Assembly: GCF_003014595.1 (NCBI RefSeq) | Contig: NZ_PYGK01000013.1 | Span: 124,001-188,000 of the forward strand | DNA: 64,000 nucleotides | Direction: 5' to 3' | Origin: Chitinophaga ginsengisoli | GTDB lineage: Bacteria > Bacteroidota > Bacteroidia > Chitinophagales > Chitinophagaceae | Part shown: positions 9,264 through 17,654 of the stretch, piece after piece | Layout of the letters: every line of letters begins with the position of its first letter | Numbering within the stretch: position 1 is the stretch's first letter | Translations under genes and position numbers: made by a program | Notes under the pieces: model-generated | Database searches by the model: none | What the model was told of the DNA's origin: nothing | What the model saw: only the letters and a program-made list of their open reading frames with translations

Positions 9264-10166
9264 ATGGTCAATCTCGAATGGTACAGAACATTTAAAGCGA
9301 TATATAAAACAGGTACGCTGACCGGCGCAGCAGAAGCCCTGTTTATCTCACAACCCGGCGTCAGCCTGCATTTAAGCTCACTGGAAAACTATGTGGGATA
9401 TAAATTATTCGACAGAACAGGCCGGAAAATGGTGCCTACAGAGAAAGGGAAAGTCTTCTATAACTTCATTATTGAGCCGCTCAATAAACTGGAAGATGCA
9501 GAAAAAAACTTTCAGAAAAGCACCGAGAAACATACGCCGACTATCAGTGTGGGCATGTGCTTCGAAACCTTTCAGATCACACTGGAACAATACATCTCCA
9601 CACTACCCTTTAATGTCATCATCCGTTTTGGGGATTACCCGGAAATGCTGGATAATCTTGACAAAGGTATCCTCGACCTGATCATCACACCACAGAAAGG
9701 CACTTCCGCCAATATTGAGCACGACGCCTTTTCCTCTGAAACGATCGTGCTGGTAGCAGGCAATGAGGTAGATGCAAAAGCATTCAACAAAGTGGTGAAA
9801 GGAAAGGATACAGCAGCGATTGAAGAATGGCTGAAAACACAAAAGTGGTACGGTACCACAGGCGATATGGAGCACCTGTTCATGTTCTGGAAGTTGAATT
9901 TCAATCATCATCCTGACTTCAGGCCAAACTACATTGTACCTAACCTGAACTCTATTGTACGTTGCCTTAAAAGTGGAAAAGGCCTGGCCGTAGTACCTGA
10001 TTTCCTCTGCAGAAAAGAGATCGAAAACGGGGAGATTAAGTTATTGTGGGAAGGCACTACTAAATTGAAGAATACATTGTATTTCGGTACACGCAAGAAA
10101 ACAGCATATGCCGATGAAATAGACCTGATCAAGAAATTGTTCAGGAAAGTAATGCTGCCGGTATAA
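9264..10166 (+). CDS. LysR-family transcriptional regulator
   Basis: About 300 residues. The N-terminal winged HTH is clear (residues 1-60: L-E-W-Y-R-T-F, T-G-T-L-T-G-A-A-E-A-L-F-I-S-Q-P-G-V-S, L-F-D-R), followed by the periplasmic-binding-like effector domain. An in-frame TTG at 9237 lies inside the -7 promoter box, so the ATG at 9264 was chosen as start. It is divergent from the mdaB/aldo-keto reductase pair and probably controls it, perhaps in response to quinones or electrophiles (inference). Confidence 0.85.
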   Translation: MVNLEWYRTFKAIYKTGTLTGAAEALFISQPGVSLHLSSLENYVGYKLFDRTGRKMVPTEKGKVFYNFIIEPLNKLEDAEKNFQKSTEKHTPTISVGMCFETFQITLEQYISTLPFNVIIRFGDYPEMLDNLDKGILDLIITPQKGTSANIEHDAFSSETIVLVAGNEVDAKAFNKVVKGKDTAAIEEWLKTQKWYGTTGDMEHLFMFWKLNFNHHPDFRPNYIVPNLNSIVRCLKSGKGLAVVPDFLCRKEIENGEIKLLWEGTTKLKNTLYFGTRKKTAYADEIDLIKKLFRKVMLPV

Positions 10167-10334
10167 GAGGATAAATCCCGTCGGGGTAACAGTTCATTAT
10201 CCGAACAGGAACATTTATCAGCATCCGGTATTTTTTGAGTTACTATATTATAACAGTGTTAACCCTCATTTTCAAACAAGTACGTATCTTTCAGAACAGA
10301 ATCATTAAGTACATCAATCACCATAGAACAAACC

Positions 10335-10817
10335 ATGCCAGTCACCATCAGAAGCATCACCATAACAGATAATGCTGCACTAGCAAAGATTATACGGGAT
10401 ACATTCGACGAATTTGATATTCCTAAGGTGGGAACTGTCTACTCCGATCCCGAAACAGACAGGTTATACGACCTGTTCCAGTTTCCGGGCAGCGCCTATT
10501 TTATCGCCGAAGAAGACGGCGTATTACTCGGCGGCTGCGGACTGTTCCCCACAGCTGGCCTTCCGGAGGGCTGCGCCGAACTTGTAAAATATTATCTCTC
10601 CGGCGAGGCCAGGGGAAAAGGTATCGGCAGAGCGCTCATGGAACACACCTTTGTGGCCGCTAAAGAACAGGGATATACGCAGATGTACCTGGAGTCCTTC
10701 CCCGATTTTGCCAAAGCCGTGAGCATGTATGAAAAAGCAGGGTTCCGGTACCTGGACAAAGCACTGGGTAATTCCGGGCACTTTGCCTGCACCGTATGGA
10801 TGCTGAAAGATCTGTAA
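10335..10817 (+). CDS. GNAT family N-acetyltransferase
   Basis: 160 residues covering a single GNAT fold. The acetyl-CoA pyrophosphate-binding motif is R-G-K-G-I-G-R-A-L near residue 98, and the C-terminal Y-E-K-A-G-F-R-Y typical of the family follows. No substrate can be assigned. A strong terminator lies three bases after the stop. The 168 bases upstream contain no clear TAnnTTTG box. Confidence 0.8.
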   Translation: MPVTIRSITITDNAALAKIIRDTFDEFDIPKVGTVYSDPETDRLYDLFQFPGSAYFIAEEDGVLLGGCGLFPTAGLPEGCAELVKYYLSGEARGKGIGRALMEHTFVAAKEQGYTQMYLESFPDFAKAVSMYEKAGFRYLDKALGNSGHFACTVWMLKDL

Positions 10818-10820
10818 TAA

Positions 10821-10855
10821 AAGAAAACCGCGGCCAGTACCGCGGTTTTCTTTTT
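10821..10855 (+). terminator. Rho-independent terminator after GNAT gene
   Basis: A perfect 13-bp stem (10821-10833 with 10840-10852, GC core CCGCGG) with a 6-base loop and a T-rich tail. Confidence 0.9.
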
Positions 10856-11019
10856 CCTCCCCGTTTTCGGTTATTTCCACATTCAGAAAAAAGGTGAACC
10901 TTGCATCCGTATTCAAATGGTTTACCCCTACCGGAAAACAATACCGGCAAAAGACATCACGGAAGCCATATCCTGATTAGAACAAACACTATGCTTGATT
11001 TCCATGTTATGTTATGTGG

Positions 11020-11048
11020 CCTTCACCCTATCGGGTGAAGGTCTTTTT
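11020..11048 (+). terminator. Orphan terminator-like hairpin
   Basis: A 9-bp perfect stem (CCTTCACCC at 11020-11028 with 11033-11041), 4-base loop, then five T. No gene precedes it on this strand after the GNAT terminator. A 15-codon ORF (10991-11038) runs into the stem. The stretch 10856-11019 shows nothing else recognisable. Confidence 0.5.
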
Positions 11049-11054
11049 ACGTTT

Positions 11055-11083
11055 CCCGGGGTTATCACCCTGGGCTACAAACA
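11055..11083 (-). repeat. REP-like palindromic element 1
   Basis: Read on the minus strand it is GTAG (complement of 11075-11078) followed by an imperfect GC-rich palindrome made of CCAGGGTGAT and AACCCCGGG. GTAG plus palindrome is the architecture of REP elements mobilised by RAYT transposases. The flank ACAAACAAGACGGC is shared with element 2. Confidence 0.5.
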
Positions 11084-11130
11084 AGACGGCACCTGGCGGA
11101 GCCGATTACCGCGAATGATGACGTTGTGTT

Positions 11131-11156
11131 ACCGGGTGATCTCCCGGCTACAAACA
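11131..11156 (-). repeat. REP-like palindromic element 2
   Basis: Same orientation and layout as element 1, 73 bases away: GTAG (complement of 11148-11151) followed by palindrome CCGGGAGATCACCCGG, with the same downstream flank (ACAAACAA-A-ACGGC). Confidence 0.5.
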
Positions 11157-11183
11157 AAACGGCCCGCCGGTGGCGGGTCGTTT
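11157..11183 (-). terminator. Terminator of the small lipoprotein gene
   Basis: A 12-bp stem (11157-11168 with 11172-11183, core CCCGCC/GGCGGG) with a 3-base loop, 25 bases past the lipoprotein stop. T-tracts on both sides are short, so it may act in both directions. Confidence 0.6.
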
Positions 11184-11207
11184 AATATTTTGAAATGTTA
11201 CAACCAT

Positions 11208-11453
11208 TTATCTCACGGTATCAAGGCTGTCAATGGACGATTGGATAGCTGTTAATCGGGCATGAATAGCTCCAAGTTTCAACTTTTCAGCATCTGCACG
11301 GTCTTGGGGCATACTGCAGTTCACTCTTTCATTTATATTATTAGCGCTATCCTTCAGTAATTTTTGTTCACTTAAAAGTCTGCGCTGCAGGTTATTGCGA
11401 TCGCACCCACAGGCGAATATTATGAGAAGGCATAAGGTGGCTGAAAATTTCAT
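11208..11453 (-). CDS. Small putative lipoprotein
   Basis: 81 residues. A hydrophobic leader (about 1-14) ends in F-A-C-G-C, a possible lipobox (I-F-A-C), followed by a short charged, mostly helical domain with Lys/Glu/Asp/Arg heptad-like spacing, probably coiled coil. No family was recognised. It is a single gene with its own terminator, and the opposite frame has no credible gene. Small alpha-helical lipoproteins of this kind are common in Bacteroidota; no function is claimed. Confidence 0.5.
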   Translation of the reverse strand: MKFSATLCLLIIFACGCDRNNLQRRLLSEQKLLKDSANNINERVNCSMPQDRADAEKLKLGAIHARLTAIQSSIDSLDTVR

Positions 11454-11633
11454 TTGAAGTTTTTTAAACGTTGGGAATAGAATCTATATTTCGTGTAATA
11501 TAATGTATAAATGACATCTTATTTACCCCGCCTGTCAAATTTCAAAATGTGATAATACCGGGTTGTCCCCCATGTAATCCCCAAACACATATTTCCGTAA
11601 TTTTACAGCATGCATGCGGCGCACATATTGAAC

Positions 11634-12473
11634 ATGGATATCAACCCTGCGTTGAAGGATTCTTTTTCTGTAGAAGAGATCAGCGGACAACTGTTCGAAG
11701 ACGATGCCCTGCGACGCATTTCCTTCAATGAACTGATCCTCGTTAAAGAAGGACATGGCGCTATCTCTATTGATGGTACGACATACAATATCACACCCCA
11801 CAGCCTTTTCGTTATTTCGAAAGGACAGGTCTATGCAGTAAATGGTCACAATCACCTGGAAGGATATATACTGCAGTTTGGAGATTGCTTCTGGGAAAAA
11901 GCCCCGGCCAGCGCCAGTAACTGTAAAGCGGTGCTGTTCAATGACCCTTCCGGCCATCAGCAAATGCAGTTAAACCAGCCCGATGAAGACGCCCTGGTTA
12001 GCCTGATGCAAACCATACTGGATGAATTCAATACACCGGACTATGTAAACAAAGCCGATGCCCTCGCCGCTTACCTGAAGATCCTCATGATCAAAATAGC
12101 CAATATCAACAGCCTGCTACATCAGGGTCATAGTACCATTGAGCATAAAATATACCGGGAGTATGTGGAACTGGTCAGTAAAGAATACCGCAATACCCAC
12201 GAGGTAAGCGAGTATGCAGAGAAACTGGGCATCTCCTACCGGCAACTGGCAGACCTCTGCAAACGCTGTAGCGGCAGAAGGGCTAAAGACATCATCAATG
12301 GTCAGCTGATAGCAGAAGCCAAAAGATTGCTGCAATTCTCTTCCAAACCTGTAAAAGAGATCTCCTATCTGCTGCATTTCGCTACGCCCTACCAGTTCAG
12401 TCACTTCTTCAAGAAAGAAACACAGGTATCCCCTAATGAGTACCGTACACAGTTTGTGAAAATTGGTATCTGA
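11634..12473 (+). CDS. AraC-family transcriptional regulator
   Basis: About 280 residues. N-terminal cupin sensor domain (I-S-F-N-E-L-I-L-V-K-E-G-H-G near residue 35) and a C-terminal double HTH (Y-A-E-K-L-G-I-S-Y-R-Q-L, then I-S-Y-L-L-H-F-A-T-P-Y-Q-F-S-H-F-F-K-K, P-N-E-Y-R). A longer frame starts at ATG 11610, but a -7-like box (TAATTTTA, 11598-11605) sits directly before that codon, so ATG 11634 is preferred. The HD-domain gene follows after 65 bases on the same strand with its own promoter and may be its target. Confidence 0.8.
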   Translation: MDINPALKDSFSVEEISGQLFEDDALRRISFNELILVKEGHGAISIDGTTYNITPHSLFVISKGQVYAVNGHNHLEGYILQFGDCFWEKAPASASNCKAVLFNDPSGHQQMQLNQPDEDALVSLMQTILDEFNTPDYVNKADALAAYLKILMIKIANINSLLHQGHSTIEHKIYREYVELVSKEYRNTHEVSEYAEKLGISYRQLADLCKRCSGRRAKDIINGQLIAEAKRLLQFSSKPVKEISYLLHFATPYQFSHFFKKETQVSPNEYRTQFVKIGI

Positions 12474-12512
12474 TCCGTAGTTTTTAGCATTTTCCACACC
12501 TTCCCCAGCCGG

Positions 12513-12520
12513 TAATTTTG
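12513..12520 (+). promoter_or_regulatory. -7 box TAATTTTG for the HD-domain gene
   Basis: Exact TAnnTTTG match 18 bases before the chosen ATG at 12539, with a T-rich -33 region about 19 bases upstream. Confidence 0.5.
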
Positions 12521-12538
12521 TGGCATAAACTGAAAGTT

Positions 12539-13189
12539 ATGCCAGTAACAAGATTAACAAGACTAGCCGGAATAGACATACCAGACAGCCCTGTGGCGAA
12601 GCAGGCAACTGAACTGCTGCTGGAATATGGTACGGAATTTCTCTACAACCACTCCCTCCGTGTGTTCCTCTTTTCTTCACTCAATGCTCAAAGAGGCAAT
12701 ATCAAACATGATACTGAGTTGTTATACGTCAGCGCCATCTTCCATGACCTGGGATTAACACCCCATTACAGTAGTCCTGACAAACGTTTTGAAGTAGATG
12801 GGGCCAATGCCGCCAGAGACTTCCTGAAAAGCCACGGATATCCTGATCAGGCGCTGCAACGCGTATGGGATACCATCGCCCTGCATACCACCATTGGTAT
12901 TGCTGAATATAAGGAACCGGAAGTAGCACTGATGTATTCAGGTGTGGGGCTGGATGTGATGGGAGAAGGATATGAGCACCTGCGTGAAGAGCATAGGAAG
13001 GAAATCATTCAGGCATTTCCGAGGACTGATTTCAAGAAAAAGATCATTCCCACCTTTTTCGATGGATTTAAACACAAAACAGATACCACCTTCGGGAATA
13101 TCAAGGCGGATGTCTGCGCTTTTATGATACCCAACTTCCAGCGTAAGAATTTTTGCGACTGCATCCTGCATTCACCCTGGAATGAGTAA
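12539..13189 (+). CDS. HD-domain protein, cyanamide hydratase-like
   Basis: 216 residues from ATG 12539; the upstream in-frame TTG at 12518 is inside the promoter box and is rejected. The metal-binding HD pattern is present: His in Y-N-H-S-L-R, His-Asp in I-F-H-D-L-G-L-T, then I-A-L-H-T-T and G-V-G-L-D-V-M-G. The spacing and the motifs R-F-E-V-D-G-A-N-A-A-R and A-L-H-T-T fit the HD subfamily that includes fungal cyanamide hydratase and relatives. Whether this bacterial member hydrates cyanamide or hydrolyses something else is open. The AraC gene upstream may be its regulator. A terminator follows. Confidence 0.7.
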   Translation: MPVTRLTRLAGIDIPDSPVAKQATELLLEYGTEFLYNHSLRVFLFSSLNAQRGNIKHDTELLYVSAIFHDLGLTPHYSSPDKRFEVDGANAARDFLKSHGYPDQALQRVWDTIALHTTIGIAEYKEPEVALMYSGVGLDVMGEGYEHLREEHRKEIIQAFPRTDFKKKIIPTFFDGFKHKTDTTFGNIKADVCAFMIPNFQRKNFCDCILHSPWNE

Positions 13190-13221
13190 ACTTGCCATGT
13201 CAACCAGATGTTGTTTAGGCG

Positions 13222-13262
13222 GGAGGCTGTTCAATTTTTATCGACAGCCTCCTTTATTTTTT
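13222..13262 (+). terminator. Terminator after HD-domain gene
   Basis: Perfect 9-bp stem GGAGGCTGT (13222-13230) with ACAGCCTCC (13244-13252), then a T-rich tail that runs into the last codons of the convergent ArsR gene. Confidence 0.75.
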
Positions 13263-13580
13263 GCCGCTTTCTTTCTTTTCCTTTTCCAGGAACTCTTCCA
13301 GCGCATCCAGTTTCTGCATCCAGAACGACTTAAACTGTTCCGTCCACTCAGACACTTCCTGCAGCTTCTGCAGATTGGCCTTACAGTAACGCTCCCTGCC
13401 CTGTTGGGTGATCATCAGCAAACCACATTCTGTCAGTATACGGATATGTTTGGACACCGCCGGCCTGCTGATGTCAAAATTATCGGCTATCGTATTCAGG
13501 TTCATTGTCTGATGTGCCAGCAGATTGATAATCTCCCGCCTGGTAGGGTCAGCTATTGCCTGGAAAACATCCCTTCTCAT
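13254..13580 (-). CDS. ArsR-family transcriptional regulator
   Basis: 108 residues from ATG 13580, which begins the family-typical M-R-R-D-V-F-Q-A-I-A-D-P-T-R-R. The frame stays open 64 codons further upstream, but that extension has no family character and overlaps the 11-bp repeats. The winged HTH includes I-A-D-N-F-D-I-S-R-P-A-V-S-K-H-I and the wing G-R-E-R-Y-C; a charged tail follows. No metal-binding Cys motif (E-L-C-V-C-D-L) is seen, so it belongs to the non-metal group that often precedes an SRPBCC/AHSA1 gene; none is present here. It is divergent from xdhA and could repress it (inference). Confidence 0.75.
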   Translation of the reverse strand: MRRDVFQAIADPTRREIINLLAHQTMNLNTIADNFDISRPAVSKHIRILTECGLLMITQQGRERYCKANLQKLQEVSEWTEQFKSFWMQKLDALEEFLEKEKKESGKK

Positions 13581-13706
13581 CGTTGATAAACGTGTTTTAA
13601 GCAACCGTTCGGTTACAAAATTAAGGAAAGCAGGGGTGCTTTCAATGGCTTCCCTTATAAATCCAGGCCATCCATTTATTGATTTTCTCCCGGATGCTTC
13701 GGAGAT

Positions 13707-13739
13707 GCGTCGGGTATGCGTCGGGTATACGTCGGGTAT
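13707..13739 (+). repeat. Three tandem 11-bp repeats before xdhA
   Basis: Units GCGTCGGGTAT (13707-13717), GCGTCGGGTAT (13718-13728) and ACGTCGGGTAT (13729-13739). Just downstream the core recurs as AGGTATGCC (13752-13760) and inverted GGCATACCC (13778-13786), making an 8-bp dyad. The cluster lies between the divergent arsR and xdhA starts (13581-13922 has no gene) and looks like a set of protein-binding sites one helical turn apart. Confidence 0.6.
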
Positions 13740-13922
13740 AAAGCGTATTTGAGGTATGCCGGAGTCATCCATATAGTGGCATACCCGTCTCTTTTTATCA
13801 GTGCCCGGATAACTCGTACCCGCCCCCTGTTTTTATCACAGGAAATCCCCGGGCAAGGCCCCTTTCCTGCTGGGATAGATGGAAAATTTTCGTTAACTTC
13901 AGAGAAACCTCAATTGTTACCC

Positions 13923-15338
13923 GTGCTGAAATTTATCCTGAATAATGAAGATGTTGGTACCACCCTCCCGCCTGGTATGCCGCTGTTGGATTTCATACGT
14001 TACCATCAGCACCTGACCGGTACAAAAACCGGTTGCAACGAGGGTGACTGCGGCGCCTGCACCATCCTGGCAGGCGAGCTACTTCATGGCGTGCTGACCT
14101 ACCGTTCCTTTACCTCCTGCCTGATGCCACTGGGTAATGCCCATGGCAAACATATCGTGACCATTGAAGGTATCAATATGCTGCCGGCACTCAACACCAT
14201 ACAACAGGCTATGGTGGACAATGCGGCCACCCAATGCGGTTTCTGTACCCCCGGTTTTGTAATGTCACTGGCGGGTTTCTGCCTCAGCAGGCAGGCGCCG
14301 ACGCCTGAAAATGCAGTGACAGCCGTTGACGGTAATATCTGCCGTTGTACCGGCTATAAATCCATCGAAAGAGCGGCTGCTGCCGTTGCAGCACAACTGG
14401 TAGGCCGGAATAACGAGGAACCGGCCCAATTTGCCGCTGCACACCAACTCCTGCCTGCTTACTTCTCCGGCATAAAAGAGCGGCTTAAACGCCTTCTTTT
14501 GTCATTAAACGGGGAACTGACACCTCCTTCGGGAACAACACCCCGTTTTATGGGTGGAGGCACCGATCTTTATGTGCAACAACCAGAGGAAATACAGGAA
14601 CAACCCCTCCGCTTCCTGTTCGGACAGGAAATGCTGAAAGGCATTACCCGGGAAGACAACCGCTGTGTAGTCGGTGCTGCCTGTACCGTAAACGATCTGC
14701 TGGCATCTCCCATCATGCGGACATATTTCCCTGCACTGGAAAGTTATGTCAGCCTGATCTCTTCCACGCCCATCCGTAATATGGCCACTATAGCCGGGAA
14801 TTTCATCAACGCCTCCCCCATCGGCGACCTGACCATCTTTTTCCTGGCCCTGGATGCTACTATTGAACTGAGCGACGGTACCACCACGCGAACATTACCA
14901 CTGCGGGAATTGTATAAAGGCTACAAACAACTGGACAAACGTCCGGAGGAATATATGACACGCTGCTGGTTTGACCTTCCCGATGCCAGTACCGGTTTCC
15001 ATTTTGAAAAGGTGAGCAAACGCACCCACCTGGATATTGCCAGTGTGAATACGGCCATCTGCATCACTATGAAAGGAAACCTGATCGGCACAGTCAGGAT
15101 CTCAGCCGGTGGCGTAGGGCCTGTGCCGGCATTACTTACGGATACAGCCGCCTTCCTGATTGGAAAGGCGCCCAGCGGAGCCGTCATTAAAGTGGCCTGT
15201 GCCATTGCACAGTCGGAGGTCACACCTATCAGTGATGCCAGAGGTACGGCAGTGTATAAACGGTTATTGCTGGAACAGCTCATAAAAGCGCATTTCATCA
15301 CCCTGTTCCCTTCCCTGCAGGTGGAACTGTTATTATAA
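13923..15338 (+). CDS. xdhA: Xanthine dehydrogenase small subunit (2Fe-2S and FAD)
   Basis: About 471 residues from GTG 13923. The frame is open upstream to 13716, but those residues lie in the repeat cluster and are not protein-like; TTG 13914 is an alternative. Two [2Fe-2S] domains: Cys 38, 43, 46 and 66 (plant-ferredoxin type), then Cys 105, 108, 140 and 142 (Q-C-G-F-C and C-R-C-T-G). A PCMH-type FAD domain follows (G-G-G-T-D near 215; I-R-N-M-A-T-I-A-G-N near 285) and a CO-dehydrogenase flavoprotein C-terminal domain. It passes electrons from the molybdenum subunit to NAD+. First gene of xdhABC; six bases separate it from xdhB. Confidence 0.9.
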   Translation: MLKFILNNEDVGTTLPPGMPLLDFIRYHQHLTGTKTGCNEGDCGACTILAGELLHGVLTYRSFTSCLMPLGNAHGKHIVTIEGINMLPALNTIQQAMVDNAATQCGFCTPGFVMSLAGFCLSRQAPTPENAVTAVDGNICRCTGYKSIERAAAAVAAQLVGRNNEEPAQFAAAHQLLPAYFSGIKERLKRLLLSLNGELTPPSGTTPRFMGGGTDLYVQQPEEIQEQPLRFLFGQEMLKGITREDNRCVVGAACTVNDLLASPIMRTYFPALESYVSLISSTPIRNMATIAGNFINASPIGDLTIFFLALDATIELSDGTTTRTLPLRELYKGYKQLDKRPEEYMTRCWFDLPDASTGFHFEKVSKRTHLDIASVNTAICITMKGNLIGTVRISAGGVGPVPALLTDTAAFLIGKAPSGAVIKVACAIAQSEVTPISDARGTAVYKRLLLEQLIKAHFITLFPSLQVELLL

Positions 15339-15344
15339 CGTGCT

Positions 15345-17654
15345 ATGAAGAATATTGATTCCAACACCCATGTCAGCGGTACCTCAGTGTACCTGGACGA
15401 TGTGCCGGTAATAAACGGCACCTTGTTCGGAGCGGCGTTTGGGTCACCCGTAGCACATGGTACCATCAGGGAATTGATGCTGGAAGAAGCCCTGCAGATA
15501 CCGGGAGTGGTGCGCATATTCACCGCAGCAGATATCCCCGGACAAAATGAGATCGGTGGCATTATCAAAGACGAGCCACTGCTGGCCGATCATCATGTGC
15601 ACTTCTGTGGTATGCCCGTCGCCTTTGTAGTGGCACATACCCGGGAAGCTGCCAGGGCTGCCGTAAAGAAGATCAGGGTAAAGATCGATCCCTTACCCGT
15701 TATTACCGATCCGCGGGAAGCACAAGCAAAAGGAGAACTCATTATTCCGCCACGCACTTTCACACTGGGCGATATAGACAATGCATGGCGACAGTGTACA
15801 CACATCTTTGAAGGCAGCGTGGACATTAACGGGCAGGAACACCTGTACATCGAGACACAGGGCGCCTACGTTATTCCGCAGGAGAACAACAGCCTGCGTA
15901 TCTACTCCTCCACACAGGGGCCGACTGCCGTACAACGGGCGGTGACTTCCGTAATCGGACTGCCCATGCACCGCTTTGAGGTGATCGTGACCCGCCTGGG
16001 AGGCGGTTTTGGTGGTAAGGAAGACCAGGCAAATACCTGGGCTGCCCTTTGCTCACTGGCAGCCTGGCTACTGAAAAAGCCTGTCAAATACGCCCTGCAC
16101 AGGATGGAAGACATGGCCATGACAGGTAAACGGCATCCTTATGCGGCCGACTTTAAAATAGGACTGAACGATGATTACAAGATCATCGCCTATGAGGCCT
16201 CCTTCTTCCAGAATGCCGGCGCTGCTGCGGATCTTTCCACAGCAGTACTGGCCAGAACATTATTCCATTGCACCAACTCTTATTTTATTCCGAACGTAAA
16301 GGCAACAGGCTGGAGCTGCCGGACAAACCTGCCACCCAATACTGCCTTCAGAGGTTTTGGCGGTCCGCAGGGAATGTACGTCATAGAAGCTGCTATTGCG
16401 AAAGCCGCACAGGCTTTACAGATGGATGCCGCAGTGATTCAGAAGAAGAACCTCATTCATACAGGACAGGAATTTCCCTATGGACAGATTGCCAAAAGTG
16501 AAGCACTGACCTGCTGGGAAAAAGCGGAAGCGCTGTACAATCCTGATGATCTTCGTAAAGTGGTTAACAGTTTCAATGCAGCGAATAAACTGTATAAAAA
16601 GGGCATTGCATTTATGCCGGTCTGCTTCGGCATTTCTTTTACCAATACCATGATGAACAACGCCCGCTCACTGGTGCACATCTATTCCGATGGCAGTGTA
16701 GGCATCAGCACGGGGGCCGTCGAAATGGGACAGGGTGTCAACACCAAGATACTGCAGGTAGCGGCGCAGACATTTGCTATTGCTCCTGAAAGAATAAAAC
16801 TCAATCATACCAGCACCTACACCATCGCCAATACCTCTCCTTCTGCTGCCAGCGCTACTGCTGACCTGAACGGGAAAGCTACCTTAATGGCCTGTACCAC
16901 CATCCTGGAACGGCTGAAACACGTAGCTGCCGATGGCCTGCAGGCAGCACCGGAAGATATTTCCATCGTGAATGAACAGGTTCTGGTGAAAGGCACACCT
17001 TCAACCTGGGACTGGCTACAGCTGATCACTGCTGCCTTCCGGCTAAGGGTGAACCTCTCCGAACATGCACATTACAGAACGCCTGAAATACACTTTGATG
17101 AGGTAAAAGAAAAAGGACATCCTTTCGCCTATCATGTGTATGGCACTGCCATCCTGGAAGTAACAGTAGATTGTCTGCGGGGCACTTATACCGTCGATAC
17201 CGTACAGGTGGTGCATGATTTCGGTAACAGTATGAATACAGATATTGACCGCGGACAGATAGAAGGCGGCATCGTACAGGGCATCGGCTGGATGACAATG
17301 GAAGAAGTGATCTATGACAGGGACGGCAGGTTACGCTCCAATGCCTTATCCACCTACAAGGTACCAGACATCTATTCCGTACCAAAAACCATTGCAATAG
17401 ACGCATTACAAACCAATGATGACAACCTGGCCATATTCCGTTCCAAAGCAGTGGGAGAACCACCACTGATGTACGGCATAGGCGCTTGGTTCGCACTCAG
17501 CAATGCAATACGGGCATTCCACCCGAACGCTGATATCCCTTTCAGTACACCTATGACACCGGAAAAAGTGTTGATGGCGCTATACTCAAAAACTAATCAG
17601 GAAACTAATCAGCATCATGAAGAAACAATTAGCCACCTGGGAATTGATCTGTAA
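15345..17654 (+). CDS. xdhB: Xanthine dehydrogenase molybdopterin-binding subunit
   Basis: 769 residues, normal for the catalytic large subunit that hydroxylates hypoxanthine and xanthine to urate. Family motifs: G-G-G-F-G-G-K-E-D near 219, R-G-F-G-G-P-Q-G near 334, G-A-V-E-M-G-Q-G-V-N near 456, and the C-terminal V-G-E-P-P-L with the base Glu near 704. No signal peptide, so cytoplasmic. The reading frame runs 38 bases into xdhC, more than the usual 4-base coupling; the extra tail is rich in Asn, Gln and His and is probably dispensable. Confidence 0.92.
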   Translation: MKNIDSNTHVSGTSVYLDDVPVINGTLFGAAFGSPVAHGTIRELMLEEALQIPGVVRIFTAADIPGQNEIGGIIKDEPLLADHHVHFCGMPVAFVVAHTREAARAAVKKIRVKIDPLPVITDPREAQAKGELIIPPRTFTLGDIDNAWRQCTHIFEGSVDINGQEHLYIETQGAYVIPQENNSLRIYSSTQGPTAVQRAVTSVIGLPMHRFEVIVTRLGGGFGGKEDQANTWAALCSLAAWLLKKPVKYALHRMEDMAMTGKRHPYAADFKIGLNDDYKIIAYEASFFQNAGAAADLSTAVLARTLFHCTNSYFIPNVKATGWSCRTNLPPNTAFRGFGGPQGMYVIEAAIAKAAQALQMDAAVIQKKNLIHTGQEFPYGQIAKSEALTCWEKAEALYNPDDLRKVVNSFNAANKLYKKGIAFMPVCFGISFTNTMMNNARSLVHIYSDGSVGISTGAVEMGQGVNTKILQVAAQTFAIAPERIKLNHTSTYTIANTSPSAASATADLNGKATLMACTTILERLKHVAADGLQAAPEDISIVNEQVLVKGTPSTWDWLQLITAAFRLRVNLSEHAHYRTPEIHFDEVKEKGHPFAYHVYGTAILEVTVDCLRGTYTVDTVQVVHDFGNSMNTDIDRGQIEGGIVQGIGWMTMEEVIYDRDGRLRSNALSTYKVPDIYSVPKTIAIDALQTNDDNLAIFRSKAVGEPPLMYGIGAWFALSNAIRAFHPNADIPFSTPMTPEKVLMALYSKTNQETNQHHEETISHLGIDL

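Noticed and set aside
10524..10916. 130-codon minus-strand frame over the GNAT gene.
   Set aside because: Mirror frame of a clear acetyltransferase; crosses the terminator.
10995..11255. 86-codon plus-strand frame.
   Set aside because: Runs through a terminator hairpin and both REP-like elements and overlaps the lipoprotein gene; no protein features.
13716..13922. N-terminal extension of xdhA.
   Set aside because: Covers the 11-bp repeat cluster and has no similarity to the ferredoxin domain that begins at 13923.
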